DNA of 64,000 bases from Streptomyces antibioticus. GTDB taxonomy: Bacteria; Actinomycetota; Actinomycetes; Streptomycetales; Streptomycetaceae. The stretch's first letter is position 1, and every line of letters starts with the position of its first letter. The stretch is from the NCBI RefSeq assembly GCF_002019855.1, contig NZ_CM007717.1, forward strand, positions 1,677,570-1,741,569, read 5' to 3'. The notes below the pieces were generated by a model. That model made no database searches. It had not been told where the DNA came from and was given only the letters and a program-made list of their open reading frames with translations. This document shows positions 15,927 to 24,964 of the stretch, piece by piece. A program made the position numbers and the translations under genes.

Positions 15927-17036
15927 TCACCTTCTCCTCGCCGAGGCCGTCACCACCGCTGTGACCAGGTACGGAACCGCGCACAGCGCGAAGGCCGCGG
16001 CATGGCCGCCGAGGCCGGCGAGGGCCGCGTAACCGGCGTACACGCCGATGGTGACGGCCTCGGTGCCCAGGCTCGCCACCGAGGTGAGGGTGGCCCGGGC
16101 GCCGTCCTCGATGCGGTGCTGGAGCCGGACGTCGGCCAGGACGGTGGCGAGCTGGAACCCGCCGAAGGCGAGGGCGACGAGCGCGATGCCGGCCGGTGTG
16201 CCGGTGACCGCGCCGGCGGCGAGGGCGAGCGCCGAGACGGTGAGCAGGACGGCGAACCCGGTACGGCCCAGCCGCTCGGCGGGCCCGGCGAGCAGGCTGC
16301 CCGCGGTGACCCCGGCCCAGAGCAGCATGAGCAGATAAGGGACGGTCGCGTCGGCGACGCCGGTGTCACGGACCAGCAGCGGTGTGTACTCGTCCAGGGC
16401 TCCCCAGACCGCGGAGACGGCCGGCACCAGCAGCAGCGCGCCCCGCACCGAGCGGTCCCGGTGGGCCTCGCCGAGCCCGGCGCGCAGGGTGGCCGCCCAG
16501 CCGGGGCCCTCGGTGCCGTCGGTGCCGTCGGCCGGGGCGCGGTGTTCGGGGAAGCGGGTCGCGGTCGCGGCGCACAGCAGACAGGCCAGCACGCTGGCGG
16601 CGCCGACCGCCGGGTAGCCGTGGGCGGCGAAGAGCGGGCCGGCCAGGCCCATGGCGGCCATCGCGGCGGCCTGTCCGACGGCGTGGGCGCGGCCCATCAC
16701 CCGGGCGTACCGGTGGGCGGCGCCGAGCCGCTCCAGTTCCTCGTAGACGAGGGCCTCCAGCGCGCCCGAGCCGAGCGCGCCGCGCACGCCCCACAGGACG
16801 AATCCGGCCGCGAACGCCCAGTACGAGGGGACGAGCACCCACAGGGCGAAGCCGGCGGCGCCCAGCAGCGGGCCGAGCCACAGCAGGGCGCGGCGGGAGA
16901 AGGCGTCCGCCCAGGCGCCGGAGGGGACCTCCAGCAGGACTCCGGTCGCCGACCACAGGACGAACAGCGAGGAGATCTGCCAGACGGACAGGCCGGTGTC
17001 GGCGAACAGCAGCGCGTACACCGGGTACAACAGCAC
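15927..17036 (-). CDS. MFS transporter with possible 5' nonsense codon
   Basis: A major facilitator of at least 369 residues with 11-12 membrane segments and a cytoplasmic loop near 195. The annotated start is GTG at 17034-17036, which cuts into the first helix. The same frame continues upstream through LTGTLYGYAFLDEF, which completes that helix, to an ATG at 17139-17141. That reading has a TGA at codon 6 (plus-strand 17124-17126). A -10-like TACCAT 7 bp before that ATG would give a leaderless start there. The gene may thus be disrupted, use an unusual start, or carry a sequence error. It occupies the place where cvnD usually follows cvnC. Substrate unknown. Confidence 0.7.
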   Translation of the reverse strand: MLLYPVYALLFADTGLSVWQISSLFVLWSATGVLLEVPSGAWADAFSRRALLWLGPLLGAAGFALWVLVPSYWAFAAGFVLWGVRGALGSGALEALVYEELERLGAAHRYARVMGRAHAVGQAAAMAAMGLAGPLFAAHGYPAVGAASVLACLLCAATATRFPEHRAPADGTDGTEGPGWAATLRAGLGEAHRDRSVRGALLLVPAVSAVWGALDEYTPLLVRDTGVADATVPYLLMLLWAGVTAGSLLAGPAERLGRTGFAVLLTVSALALAAGAVTGTPAGIALVALAFGGFQLATVLADVRLQHRIEDGARATLTSVASLGTEAVTIGVYAGYAALAGLGGHAAAFALCAVPYLVTAVVTASARRR

Positions 17037-17184
17037 GAACTCGTCGAGGAACGCGTAGCCGTAGAGCGTGCCGGTGAGCCGCCGGACTCCGGTCGCGGCG
17101 GGGTGTCGGGGTGCGGGTGAGGATCAATGTCGCCAGGTCATGTCTTCGATGGTAGACAGCCGGGGCGCCGCTGCCCAGCGGATT

Positions 17185-17562
17185 TCAGAGTTCGCGGAGC
17201 CGGTCGACGATCTCCTGGAGCAGGCCCGGGTCCGCCTTCAGGCCCGGGGGCAGGACGCGGCGCGGCGGGTCGATGCGCAGGAGGCCGGCCTCGGCCAGGT
17301 CGCCGAGCAGCACGCGGACGACGGTCAGGGGCAGGTCGGCGTCCGCGGCCAGCTCGACCACGGGGCGCGCTCCGCGGCGCACCAGGTCCAGCAGGGCGCT
17401 GCGGGCGTGATCGACCTCCGGGCCTGACGGCTCCGCGTCCAGGGCGGTGACCCAGGACATCAGGTCGATGGTGTGCCGCCCCGAGGGCTGGGTGCGGCCG
17501 CGGGTGACGGTGTAGGGGCGCACCATCGGCCCGGTCTCGTCCTCGTACCAGTGGTCCGTCAC
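17185..17562 (-). CDS. cvnC: DUF742 protein, conservon component CvnC
   Basis: A 125-residue DUF742 protein. N-terminal MVRPYTVTRGRTQP and the winged-helix-like core VVELAADADLPLTVVRVLLGDLAEAGLLRI are characteristic of CvnC. In Streptomyces conservons CvnA (sensor-like), CvnB (Roadblock), CvnC (DUF742) and CvnD (small GTPase) form a membrane-associated complex resembling eukaryotic G-protein coupling. cvnC lies 7 bp after cvnB here. No cvnD follows: the next gene is an MFS transporter. Confidence 0.9.
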   Translation of the reverse strand: MTDHWYEDETGPMVRPYTVTRGRTQPSGRHTIDLMSWVTALDAEPSGPEVDHARSALLDLVRRGARPVVELAADADLPLTVVRVLLGDLAEAGLLRIDPPRRVLPPGLKADPGLLQEIVDRLREL

Positions 17563-17569
17563 AGCCGGA

Positions 17570-18016
17570 TCAGGTGGCCGTGCGCGCGGCGGCGTCCAGA
17601 TGGCTGCCCAGCCGGCGGACCAGCAGGGCCGTCTCGTGGGCGAGCTGTCCGACGTCGGTGCGCACGTCGCTGAGCACGGCCAGCCGGCTGCCGTCGCCGG
17701 CCGGGGTGATGAAGAGGTACGCCTCCTCCAGCATCACCATCGTCTGCCGGACCTCGCCCGCCTCGAAGCGCTCGCCCGCCGAGCGGGCCAGGCTGTGGAA
17801 GCCGGAGCAGACGGCGGCCAGGTGCTCGATGTCCCGTCCCGGCATGCCCTCCGAGTGGCTCAGGGGCAGGCCGTCGGCGGTGAGGAGGACGGCGTGGCGC
17901 ACATGGTCGGTCCTGGCGACGAGGTCGTCGAGCAGCCAGCCGAGGCCCGTGCCGGGTGCGCCGGGGGCGTCGGCCTCGGGTGCCACGGGCTCGGGGGTCT
18001 GGTCGTCACTGTGCAT
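17570..18016 (-). CDS. cvnB: Roadblock/LC7 domain protein, conservon component CvnB
   Basis: A 148-residue protein with a Roadblock/LC7 domain (about 30-125): GWLLDDLVARTDHVRHAVLL and ADGLPLSHSEGMPGRDIEHL are the family-defining segments, preceded by an acidic, Pro-rich tail. In conservons CvnB binds the partner GTPase as a regulator. Its ATG (18014-18016) overlaps the cvnA stop by 11 bp, so the two are translationally coupled. Confidence 0.92.
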   Translation of the reverse strand: MHSDDQTPEPVAPEADAPGAPGTGLGWLLDDLVARTDHVRHAVLLTADGLPLSHSEGMPGRDIEHLAAVCSGFHSLARSAGERFEAGEVRQTMVMLEEAYLFITPAGDGSRLAVLSDVRTDVGQLAHETALLVRRLGSHLDAAARTAT

Positions 18017-20600
18017 GGTCGGCCTCCGTGCCTTCGTCGCCGTCTCTCCGCGTGGGCAGGCCCTGGCGGCCGCGTTCCAGACCTCGTTGGAAGGAGCCGA
18101 AGACGGCCCGCATCTCCTCGGCGTCGACCTCGCGCTCGGGGGTCGCGTCCCGGGCGGGCGGCTCGTCGCGCAACGGCGCGGCCAGCGACGCCTGCCGCAC
18201 ACGCCGGGGCAGCGCGGACGCCGGGGGCCCGGCCGGTGCCGGGGCGCCACCGGATCCCTCGGTCCCGGCCGGCGCGGTGCCCGCCGAGCCCACGGGCCCC
18301 CGGCCCCCTTCGTGCCCGGTGGACGGGGCCCCTTCCCGGACTCCGTGCGTGAGCGGTCCCGGGGCACGGTCGTGCCCGGCCGGCGGCTCGGCGGGACCGG
18401 GGGCCCCGGCGACGTGGTGCTCCGGGACGCGGTCGCTGAGCGGCCGCGCGGTGTCGTGGGCCTCACCGGTGCGATGCGCCGGGCGGGCGGTGTCCGGGGT
18501 CCGGGCCTCCGGCACGGCACGGCCGGACGTCCGGGCGTCCTCGGGTGCCGGGACTCGGTCGGTGAGCGGCCGCGCGGTGTCGTGGGCCTCGCCGGTGTGG
18601 TGTGCCGGGCGGGCGATGTCCGGGGTCCGGGCCTCCGGGACGGCATGGCCGGGCGTGCGGGCGTCCTCGGGCGTCGCGTCGTCCGTGGGAGTGGCCGGGG
18701 CCAGGACCGTCGACGGGAGGAGTACCACCGCGGTCGTGCCGCCGTAGGGCGAGTCGCGCAGGGTGACCTGGATGTCGTGGCGTGCGGCGAGGCGTCCGAC
18801 GACGTAGAGGCCGAGCCGGTCGTGCCGGGTCGGGTCGAAGGCGTCCGGGTCGGTGAGCGTGCGCTGGGCGTCGGCGAGCTGGTCGGGGTCGAGGCCGAGG
18901 CCCCGGTCGTCGATCTCCACGACGAAGCCGCCCGACACCCGTCCGGTCCGCACGGTGACCTGGGTGTGCGGCGGGGAGAACACCGTGGCGTTCTCCAGCA
19001 GTTCGGCGATCAGGTGGACCACGTCGGCCACGGCGTCGGCGGCGACACCGATCTCGGGCATCGGCGGGACGACGACCCGGGTGTAGTCCTCGATCTCGCC
19101 CACCGCGGAGGACACCACGTCCGCGACCGGCACAGGGCGTCGCCACCGGCGCCCGGGGACCGCGCCGGACAGGATGATCAGGCTCTCCGCGTGGCGGCGC
19201 ATCCGGGTGGTGAGATGGTCGATCCCGAAGAGCTGGCCGAGGATCTCCGGGTCGTCGGTGCGCCGTTCCAGGGTGTCGACGAGCTTGAGCTGGCGGTGGA
19301 CCAGCGCCTGGTTGCGGCGGGCGATGTTGAGGAGCACCGCGAACAGGCCGCGGCGCAGGGTCGCCTGGGTGACGGCGGCCTCGACGGCGGCCAGGCGGGC
19401 GCTGTTGAAGGAGCGGCCGACCTGGTCGATCTCGTCGGCATCGCCCTCCTCGGCGGCCAGCGGCGGCGCCTCGGCGACGGCGTCCACGTCGTCGCCGGCG
19501 CTCAGCCGCCGCATCACGTCGGGGAGTTGGCGGGTGGCGAGCAGGTCGGCGTCGTCCCGCAGGGTCTCCAGGCGCCGGGAGATGCGCCGGGCGCCGCGCA
19601 CCGAGAACCACAGCGACAGGCCGACGGCGGCCAGTCCGACGAAGCCGGCCACGGCCGCCTTGGTGAGTTCCCCGTAGGCGAAGTCCCGGCCGCGGGCGGC
19701 GGAGTTCTCGGCGGACTGGGTGCACAGCTCCATGTAGCGCTTGACGGCGCGGTCGGTGGTGGTGCGCCAGGTGTCGGCCGCGACGGCCTTCCCGGCGCGC
19801 GCCGGACCGGCCCGCAGCAGGGCGTCCTCGCCCTCGACCAGCGAGCGGTGCAGCTCCCCGCGCTGGAAGCTCTCGAAGAGGGCGCGCGAGTCGGCCGGCA
19901 GGTCCGGCACGTAGGTGTGCTCGAAGACGCGCCGGTCCTCGATGGTGGCCGTCAGGGTGTCGTACTGCCGGTCGGTCAGGGTGCCGGCGGCACGCGCCCC
20001 GGCGACCAGGGCGTCCTCGCGGGAGACGAACTCCCGTACCCGGACGAGTTCGATGACGACCTGGGCCTCGCGGGCGAGCTGTCCGGCCTGGAGGGCGGTG
20101 AGCGCGGACTCGGCGTCGAAGCCGGGTTCCACGATCGCGCCGTACTCGGTGACGGCCCGGTCCCAGGTGAGCTTGCGGGAGAGGACCCGGTCGCGCAGCG
20201 GGTCGAGGCCGTCGGAGGCCCGGAGCATCGTCTCCAGCGACTCGCGCTGGGTGCCGGTGAGCCGGCTGCGGTCGCCGTCCTGGATCGCGTCGCGCATGGC
20301 GCTCACGGCGCGGTCGGTGCGGCGCTGCTGGGCGAGGAGTTCCCCGGCGGCGTCCGTGTCGTGGGACGCGCCGAGGTAGGCGGCCGACAGCCGCCGCTCG
20401 ATCTGGATCTGACCGACGGCGGTGTCGACGGGGGTGCCGAAGTCCTCGTAGACCCCCTGGAGGCGGATCAGGGCGCGCAGTTCGGCGGTGACCGACACCA
20501 TGGCGAAGGTCCACAGTGCCATCAGGGCCACCACCGGGGCGAGTGCGAGCGCCACGATCCTGGTGCGGACGGTGGTGGGACGGCCGACGGGCCAGCGCAT
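18006..20600 (-). CDS. cvnA: Nitrate/nitrite-sensing-domain sensor protein, conservon component CvnA
   Basis: An 864-residue membrane sensor. Helix 1 (about 13-38), a periplasmic NIT domain (about 45-290) and helix 2 (about 305-330) are followed by HAMP and a histidine-kinase-like ATPase domain (about 440-615, with LIAELLENATVFSPPHT, VEIDDRGLGLD and DRLGLYVVGRLA). The expected phospho-accepting His box is replaced by RRNQALVHRQLKLVDTLERR, as in other CvnA proteins. The C-terminal 240 residues are Pro/Ala/Thr-rich, low complexity, and contain a 42-residue tandem duplication encoded at 18420-18672. First gene of the cvnA-cvnB-cvnC operon. Confidence 0.92.
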   Translation of the reverse strand: MRWPVGRPTTVRTRIVALALAPVVALMALWTFAMVSVTAELRALIRLQGVYEDFGTPVDTAVGQIQIERRLSAAYLGASHDTDAAGELLAQQRRTDRAVSAMRDAIQDGDRSRLTGTQRESLETMLRASDGLDPLRDRVLSRKLTWDRAVTEYGAIVEPGFDAESALTALQAGQLAREAQVVIELVRVREFVSREDALVAGARAAGTLTDRQYDTLTATIEDRRVFEHTYVPDLPADSRALFESFQRGELHRSLVEGEDALLRAGPARAGKAVAADTWRTTTDRAVKRYMELCTQSAENSAARGRDFAYGELTKAAVAGFVGLAAVGLSLWFSVRGARRISRRLETLRDDADLLATRQLPDVMRRLSAGDDVDAVAEAPPLAAEEGDADEIDQVGRSFNSARLAAVEAAVTQATLRRGLFAVLLNIARRNQALVHRQLKLVDTLERRTDDPEILGQLFGIDHLTTRMRRHAESLIILSGAVPGRRWRRPVPVADVVSSAVGEIEDYTRVVVPPMPEIGVAADAVADVVHLIAELLENATVFSPPHTQVTVRTGRVSGGFVVEIDDRGLGLDPDQLADAQRTLTDPDAFDPTRHDRLGLYVVGRLAARHDIQVTLRDSPYGGTTAVVLLPSTVLAPATPTDDATPEDARTPGHAVPEARTPDIARPAHHTGEAHDTARPLTDRVPAPEDARTSGRAVPEARTPDTARPAHRTGEAHDTARPLSDRVPEHHVAGAPGPAEPPAGHDRAPGPLTHGVREGAPSTGHEGGRGPVGSAGTAPAGTEGSGGAPAPAGPPASALPRRVRQASLAAPLRDEPPARDATPEREVDAEEMRAVFGSFQRGLERGRQGLPTRRDGDEGTEADHAQ
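18420..18672. repeat. 126-bp tandem duplication inside cvnA
   Basis: Two copies with a 126-bp period (for example GAGCGGCCGCGCGGTG recurs at 18438 and 18564) encode adjacent 42-residue units with cores EARTPDIARPAHHTGEAHD and EARTPDTARPAHRTGEAHD. The copies differ at several bases, so the duplication is real and not very recent. It extends the disordered tail in frame. Confidence 0.85.
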
Positions 20601-20702
20601 GGATTACCTGCCGTGGTTACCAGTCAGTACTCAGTACAAAGTGCGGCACAAGCTACGGGATGATCAGTCGGCGCCGCAATGGTTGCCACGGGTTACTTCA
20701 GA

Positions 20703-22157
20703 TCACTTCTCGGTCACGACGAACGTGGTGATCACCGCCGCGTGGTCGGACGGCCAGGCGTTGTCCTCGACGTCCGGCCAGGGCCGGGGCGTGCCGCGGA
20801 CGTAGGTCCGGGAGTCGAGAACCCGCAGGCCACCCCGGTGCAGGACGTAGTCGATCCGGTCCTGGGGCTCGGGGCGGCCGCTGCCGTCCTCGTGCTCGGC
20901 GTGCACCGGGGACCAGGTGTGGCCGGGGTCCCGGACGGGGTCGGGGTGCGCCTCGCGGTAGGAGTCGGCGAAGCCCGCCGCCTCGGCCGCCTTCGTCACC
21001 GGCCAGGGGGCGTCGGTCCGGTCCAGGTGGGAGGGGCAGTTGAAGTCGCCCACGAGAACGACCGGGCCGGCCGGGCCGCTGTCGCCGATGCGCTCCAGGG
21101 CGTCCCTGAGCTGCGCGAGCCGCACCTCCTCGTGGGCGACCAGGCCGGCGGCCGGCAGCGCGTCGAAGGCGGCCTCGTAGGGCCCGTACGGCGTGTAGTG
21201 GAGGTGGGCCGTCCAGATGTCGGCCTCCACGCCCTCGGCGATCCGGACGCGGGCGCCGGCCGCGCCGTAGAAGCCGACGTCGGGGTCGCCGAGCCGCGCC
21301 GTGACGGGGAAGCGGCTGATCACGCCCAGGTTCTCGCCGGCCTCGTGGACGTACCAGCCGAGGGCGTCGGCGAGTTCCCGGGCGGCGGTGCCGTTCGTCT
21401 CCTGGAGGCCGACCACGTCGACGTCGGTCTCCGTGATGGCCTTGAGCTGCTTGGCGCGGTGGTCGCGGACCTTGGTGCCGCCGTACCAGAGGTTCCAGGT
21501 CATCACCCGCAGCCGGTGCGGCAACAGGGCGCGCAGGTCGGCGACGGTGACGCCCTCCAGGCTGGTCCGCAGGGTCCGGCCGGGCGCCGCCGGGACGGGC
21601 GCCAGGGAGGGTACGGCGAGGACCGCGCAGCCGGCCGCCTCGGCGGAGGCGACCCCGGTCTCGGTGTCCTCGACGGCGACGCAGGCCGCCGGGTCGACGC
21701 CCAGGGCCCGGCAGGCGGCCAGGTAGGGGTCGGGGGCGGGCTTGGTGCGGCCGGTGTCGTCGGCGGTGACGGAGACGGCGAAGCGGTGCGTGCCGAGCGC
21801 GGCCAGCACGGTGTCGGCGACCGCACGCGGGGAGGCGGTCACCAGGGCGGTGGGGATGCCCTCGCGGGCGAGGGCGTCGAGCAGGGCGAGGGCGCCGGGG
21901 CGGGGGGCGATGCCGGTGCGGACGCGGTCGGCGAACTCGCGGTGCAGGGCCCGCGCGAGTCCGGCGGCCGGGGCGCCGGTGGCGGCGGCCAGCCAGTCGG
22001 CGGTGTGCTCGACCGCGCGGCCGAGCACGTCCGGCCGGTCCGCCTCGGTCAGCGTCCGGCCGGCCACCTGCTCCACCGCCTCCCACCACAGGCGCTCGGT
22101 GTCGACGAGCGTGCCGTCCATGTCGAACAGGACGGCCTGGAGCGGGAGTCGAGTCAC
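20703..22157 (-). CDS. HAD-superfamily phosphatase fused to EEP-family phosphodiesterase
   Basis: A 484-residue two-domain protein. Residues 1-212 form a beta-phosphoglucomutase-like HAD phosphatase: FDMDGTLVDTE with Asp12/Asp14, TALVTASP, GRTKPAPDPY and AVEDTETGV. Residues about 217-484 form an endonuclease/exonuclease/phosphatase domain: MTWNLWYGG (Asn222), LQETNG (Glu253), VLVGDFNCPS, DRIDYVLH and PSDHAAVI. Both active sites look complete. There is no signal peptide, so it acts in the cytoplasm. It is the last gene of an ABC importer operon, 42 bp after the ATPase gene. Inference: the EEP half cleaves an imported phosphodiester and the HAD half removes the remaining phosphate. GTG start at 22155-22157. 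Confidence 0.88.
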   Translation of the reverse strand: MTRLPLQAVLFDMDGTLVDTERLWWEAVEQVAGRTLTEADRPDVLGRAVEHTADWLAAATGAPAAGLARALHREFADRVRTGIAPRPGALALLDALAREGIPTALVTASPRAVADTVLAALGTHRFAVSVTADDTGRTKPAPDPYLAACRALGVDPAACVAVEDTETGVASAEAAGCAVLAVPSLAPVPAAPGRTLRTSLEGVTVADLRALLPHRLRVMTWNLWYGGTKVRDHRAKQLKAITETDVDVVGLQETNGTAARELADALGWYVHEAGENLGVISRFPVTARLGDPDVGFYGAAGARVRIAEGVEADIWTAHLHYTPYGPYEAAFDALPAAGLVAHEEVRLAQLRDALERIGDSGPAGPVVLVGDFNCPSHLDRTDAPWPVTKAAEAAGFADSYREAHPDPVRDPGHTWSPVHAEHEDGSGRPEPQDRIDYVLHRGGLRVLDSRTYVRGTPRPWPDVEDNAWPSDHAAVITTFVVTEK

Positions 22158-22199
22158 GGTTCTCTCTTTCGTACGGGCGTGGGGGGATGTCGAAGGCGT

Positions 22200-23261
22200 T
22201 CAGGACGTACGGTCCGCGACCAGCACCGGGCGCGGCGGCAGCGACACGGTCACCGGGGAGCCGGCGGCGAGTCCGGCGGCCTCGTGGGCGGGCAGGTCGG
22301 CCTTCACCTCGGTGCCGTCGGCGAGCCGGACGGTCACGCGAACGGCCGCGCCCAGGAAGGACGTTGCGGACACGAGGGCGTCGCCGTCGGCGTCGGCGCT
22401 CACCCGGACGGCTTCGGGCCGGACCAGGACGTCGACCTCGGCGGCCGTCGGCAGGGGGCCGTCGACGGGCAGCCGCTGTCCGAGCACCTCGACCTCGCCG
22501 CCGGCCGTGCGGCCCGGGATCCGGCTCATGGTGCCGACGAACTCGGCGACGAACGCGGTGGCGGGCCGCCCGTACAACTCGGCGGGTTCCGCGCACTGTT
22601 CGAGGCGTCCGGCGTGCATCACGGCGACCCGGTCCGCCATGGACAGGGCCTCCTCCTGGTCGTGGGTGACGAACAGGGTGGTGATGCCCAGCTCCCGCTG
22701 GAGCCGGCGGATCTCCTCGCGCAGGCTGAGCCGCACCTTGGCGTCGAGCGCCGACAGCGGTTCGTCCAGGAGCAGGACGCGGGGCCGCAGGGCGAGGGCG
22801 CGGGCCAGGGCGACGCGCTGCTGCTGGCCGCCGGAGAGCTGGTGCGGGAACCGCCCGCCCTTGTCGGCGAGGCCGACCAGCTCCAGCAACTCGGCGGCCC
22901 GGGCCCGCCGTTCGGCCGTGCGCACCTTCCGCATCCGCAGCCCGAAGGCCACGTTGTCGAGCGCGTCGAGATGCGGGAAGAGGCTGTACGACTGGAAGAC
23001 CATCCCGGCGTCGCGGCGGTGGGCCGGGATCCGGGTCACGTCCTCGCCGTCGACCAGCACCGCGCCGGAGTCGGGGTGTTCGAAGCCGGCGAGCAGCCGC
23101 AGGGCGGTGGTCTTGCCGCAGCCGGACGGGCCCAGCAGGGCGAGGAGTTCGCCGGGCCGGACGGTCAGGTCGAGTCCGTCGAGGGCGACGGTCGGCCCGA
23201 ACTCACGGCGCAGGGCGCGGAATTCGACGGTCGCGGCCTTCTGAACGGTCGTCACGGTCAT
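22200..23261 (-). CDS. ABC transporter ATP-binding protein (organophosphonate/spermidine-like)
   Basis: A 353-residue importer ATPase with Walker A LGPSGCGKTT, Q-loop VFQSYSLFPHL, signature LSGGQQQRVALARAL, Walker B VLLLDEP and H-loop FVTHDQEEA, followed by a TOBE-like regulatory domain (about 275-345). It belongs to the CysA/PotA group that also serves iron, thiamine and 2-aminoethylphosphonate importers. It is 6 bp after the second permease gene and supplies energy for the importer encoded here. Confidence 0.93.
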   Translation of the reverse strand: MTVTTVQKAATVEFRALRREFGPTVALDGLDLTVRPGELLALLGPSGCGKTTALRLLAGFEHPDSGAVLVDGEDVTRIPAHRRDAGMVFQSYSLFPHLDALDNVAFGLRMRKVRTAERRARAAELLELVGLADKGGRFPHQLSGGQQQRVALARALALRPRVLLLDEPLSALDAKVRLSLREEIRRLQRELGITTLFVTHDQEEALSMADRVAVMHAGRLEQCAEPAELYGRPATAFVAEFVGTMSRIPGRTAGGEVEVLGQRLPVDGPLPTAAEVDVLVRPEAVRVSADADGDALVSATSFLGAAVRVTVRLADGTEVKADLPAHEAAGLAAGSPVTVSLPPRPVLVADRTS

Positions 23262-23267
23262 GGTGGT

Positions 23268-24080
23268 TCATCCCCGGGAGGTTGGACGGGTGCGGCCGCC
23301 GACACCGGCGAGCGCGAGGAGCAGGAGCCAGGTCACGAGCAGGCTGAGCACGGACACCGCGACGGAGAGCTGGGCCTGCGAGCCGCTGACGTTCACGATC
23401 CACACGGCGAAGGGCCGGAAGCCGAGCAACTGGGCGACGGTGAACTCGCCGAGCACCAGGGCCAGCGTGAGGAAGGACGCGTTGAGCAGGGCGCCGCGCA
23501 GATTGGGCAGGACCGCCCGCAGCAGCGCCTGCGGCCAGTTGGCACCGCAACTGCGGGCGGCCTCGACGAGGGTGCGGACGTCGACGGCGCGCAGGCCCGC
23601 GTCCAGCGCCCGGTAGACGAACGGCAGCGCCATCACGACGTAGGCCAGGACGAGGACGAAGGGGAAGTCCGGGTTCTGGACGGCCACGAAGGTCTGGAAC
23701 AGCGGGGTGCGGGAGAAGTGTTCGGGCCCCCAGCGCAGGACCGTGCCGATGCCGGCCACGAAGGCGATCGGCGGCACGACCAGCGGCAGCGAGCAGACCA
23801 CCTCCACGACCGGCCGCAGCCGGGGTGAGCCGAGGCGCAGCGCGACCACGGCGGGCACCGTCAGCAGCAGGACGACGGCGATGGTCGCGGCGGCCAGCTC
23901 CAGGGAGAGCAGCAGGCTGGAGGTGAAGCCCTCGGTGGCGAAGATCCGGGTGTAGGCGTCGAAGGTGACGCCCTGTCCGGGGACGTCGACCGTGAAGACG
24001 ACGGAGGCGGCCAGCGGCACCAGGAAGTACAGGCCGGCGAGGCCGAGCACGCCCCACCGCCACAGGTTCAGGCGAGCCAT
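23268..24080 (-). CDS. ABC transporter permease
   Basis: A 270-residue inner-membrane permease with six predicted helices and the binding-protein-dependent transport loop VRTLVEAARSCGANWPQALLRAVLPNL (the EAA loop, here EAARSCGANWPQALL). The ATG at 24078-24080 overlaps the preceding permease gene by 13 bp. It pairs with the product of the upstream permease gene to form the channel. Related to the second permease of 2-aminoethylphosphonate/iron-type importers; substrate not determined. Confidence 0.9.
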   Translation of the reverse strand: MARLNLWRWGVLGLAGLYFLVPLAASVVFTVDVPGQGVTFDAYTRIFATEGFTSSLLLSLELAAATIAVVLLLTVPAVVALRLGSPRLRPVVEVVCSLPLVVPPIAFVAGIGTVLRWGPEHFSRTPLFQTFVAVQNPDFPFVLVLAYVVMALPFVYRALDAGLRAVDVRTLVEAARSCGANWPQALLRAVLPNLRGALLNASFLTLALVLGEFTVAQLLGFRPFAVWIVNVSGSQAQLSVAVSVLSLLVTWLLLLALAGVGGRTRPTSRG

Positions 24081-24964
24081 CGCGCGCTCCTTCGCTGGAG
24101 GGGCAGGTAGACGGCCATCACCAGGCCCGCGACCAGCACCATGTCGAGGCTGAGGGCGAGCGCCACGTTCTCCTGCCCGACCAGCACGTTGCCCGAGATC
24201 GCGTCGGCGATCTGGAGGGTCACCAGCGGGATGGAGCTGCCGACCATGGCGGCGGCGGTGGCGTAGGCGGCGAAGGCGCTGCCGAACAGGAGCACCAGAC
24301 CGCCCAGGAGCGAGGGCAGCAGCACCGGCAGGGCCACGTGCCGCCAGTACTGGGCGGGGGTGGCGCCGTTGTTCTGGGCGGCCTCGCGCCACTGGGGGCG
24401 CAGGCCCTCCAGGGCGGGGGTGATGGTGAGGACCATCAGCGGGATCAGGAAGTACAGGTAGACGATGACCAGTCCCCAGAAGCTGTAGAGGTCCCAGCCC
24501 TTGTCGGTCAGGCCCAGATGCCGGGTCAGGACGCCCGCGTTGCCGAGGGTGGCGACGAACGCGAAGGCCAGCGGGACCCCGCCGAAGTTGGCGAGGACGC
24601 CGGAGGCGGTGAGGACGGCCTCGCGCAGCGCGCGGAACCGGGAGGTCACCACGGCCTGGGCGAGCGGCAGCCCGAGGAGCGCGCCCAGGCCCGCCGAGAC
24701 GGCGGACAGCTTGACGCTGCCGAGCAGGGCGGTGAGGTAGGCGCCCTGGAGCGAGGCCGTGAGGTTGTCGGCGGTGTAGGCGGTGGCGCCGGTGGCCGGG
24801 TCGTCCACGGTGAACGCGCCGTTCAGCATGGCGAGGGCGGGCAGGCCGAAGGCCAGGGCGGTGAAGGCGAGCAGCGGGACGACGGCGACCCAGCCGAGGG
24901 ACCGGCGCCGCCGCTTCGGTGAAGCGGCGGACGCCGTGTCGACCCGTACGGCGGTGGCCGTCAT
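24068..24964 (-). CDS. ABC transporter permease
   Basis: A 298-residue permease with a basic N-terminus (SPKRRRRSLG) and six or more helices. The EAA-type loop reads WREAAQNNGATPAQYWRHVALP. The ATG at 24962-24964 overlaps the stop of the binding-protein gene by 4 bp, so the two are translationally coupled. Together with the next gene it forms the transmembrane part of the importer. A long competing open frame on this strand that runs on into the binding-protein gene is a shadow. Confidence 0.9.
   Translation of the reverse strand: MTATAVRVDTASAASPKRRRRSLGWVAVVPLLAFTALAFGLPALAMLNGAFTVDDPATGATAYTADNLTASLQGAYLTALLGSVKLSAVSAGLGALLGLPLAQAVVTSRFRALREAVLTASGVLANFGGVPLAFAFVATLGNAGVLTRHLGLTDKGWDLYSFWGLVIVYLYFLIPLMVLTITPALEGLRPQWREAAQNNGATPAQYWRHVALPVLLPSLLGGLVLLFGSAFAAYATAAAMVGSSIPLVTLQIADAISGNVLVGQENVALALSLDMVLVAGLVMAVYLPLQRRSARWLA

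Noticed and set aside
1395..17120. Very long open frames on the plus strand opposite real minus-strand genes (for example 1395-3218 and 13200-17120)
   Set aside because: Typical shadows in high-GC DNA: low-complexity Gly/Val/Asp-rich translations, no domain motifs, and they span the boundaries of well-supported genes on the other strand.
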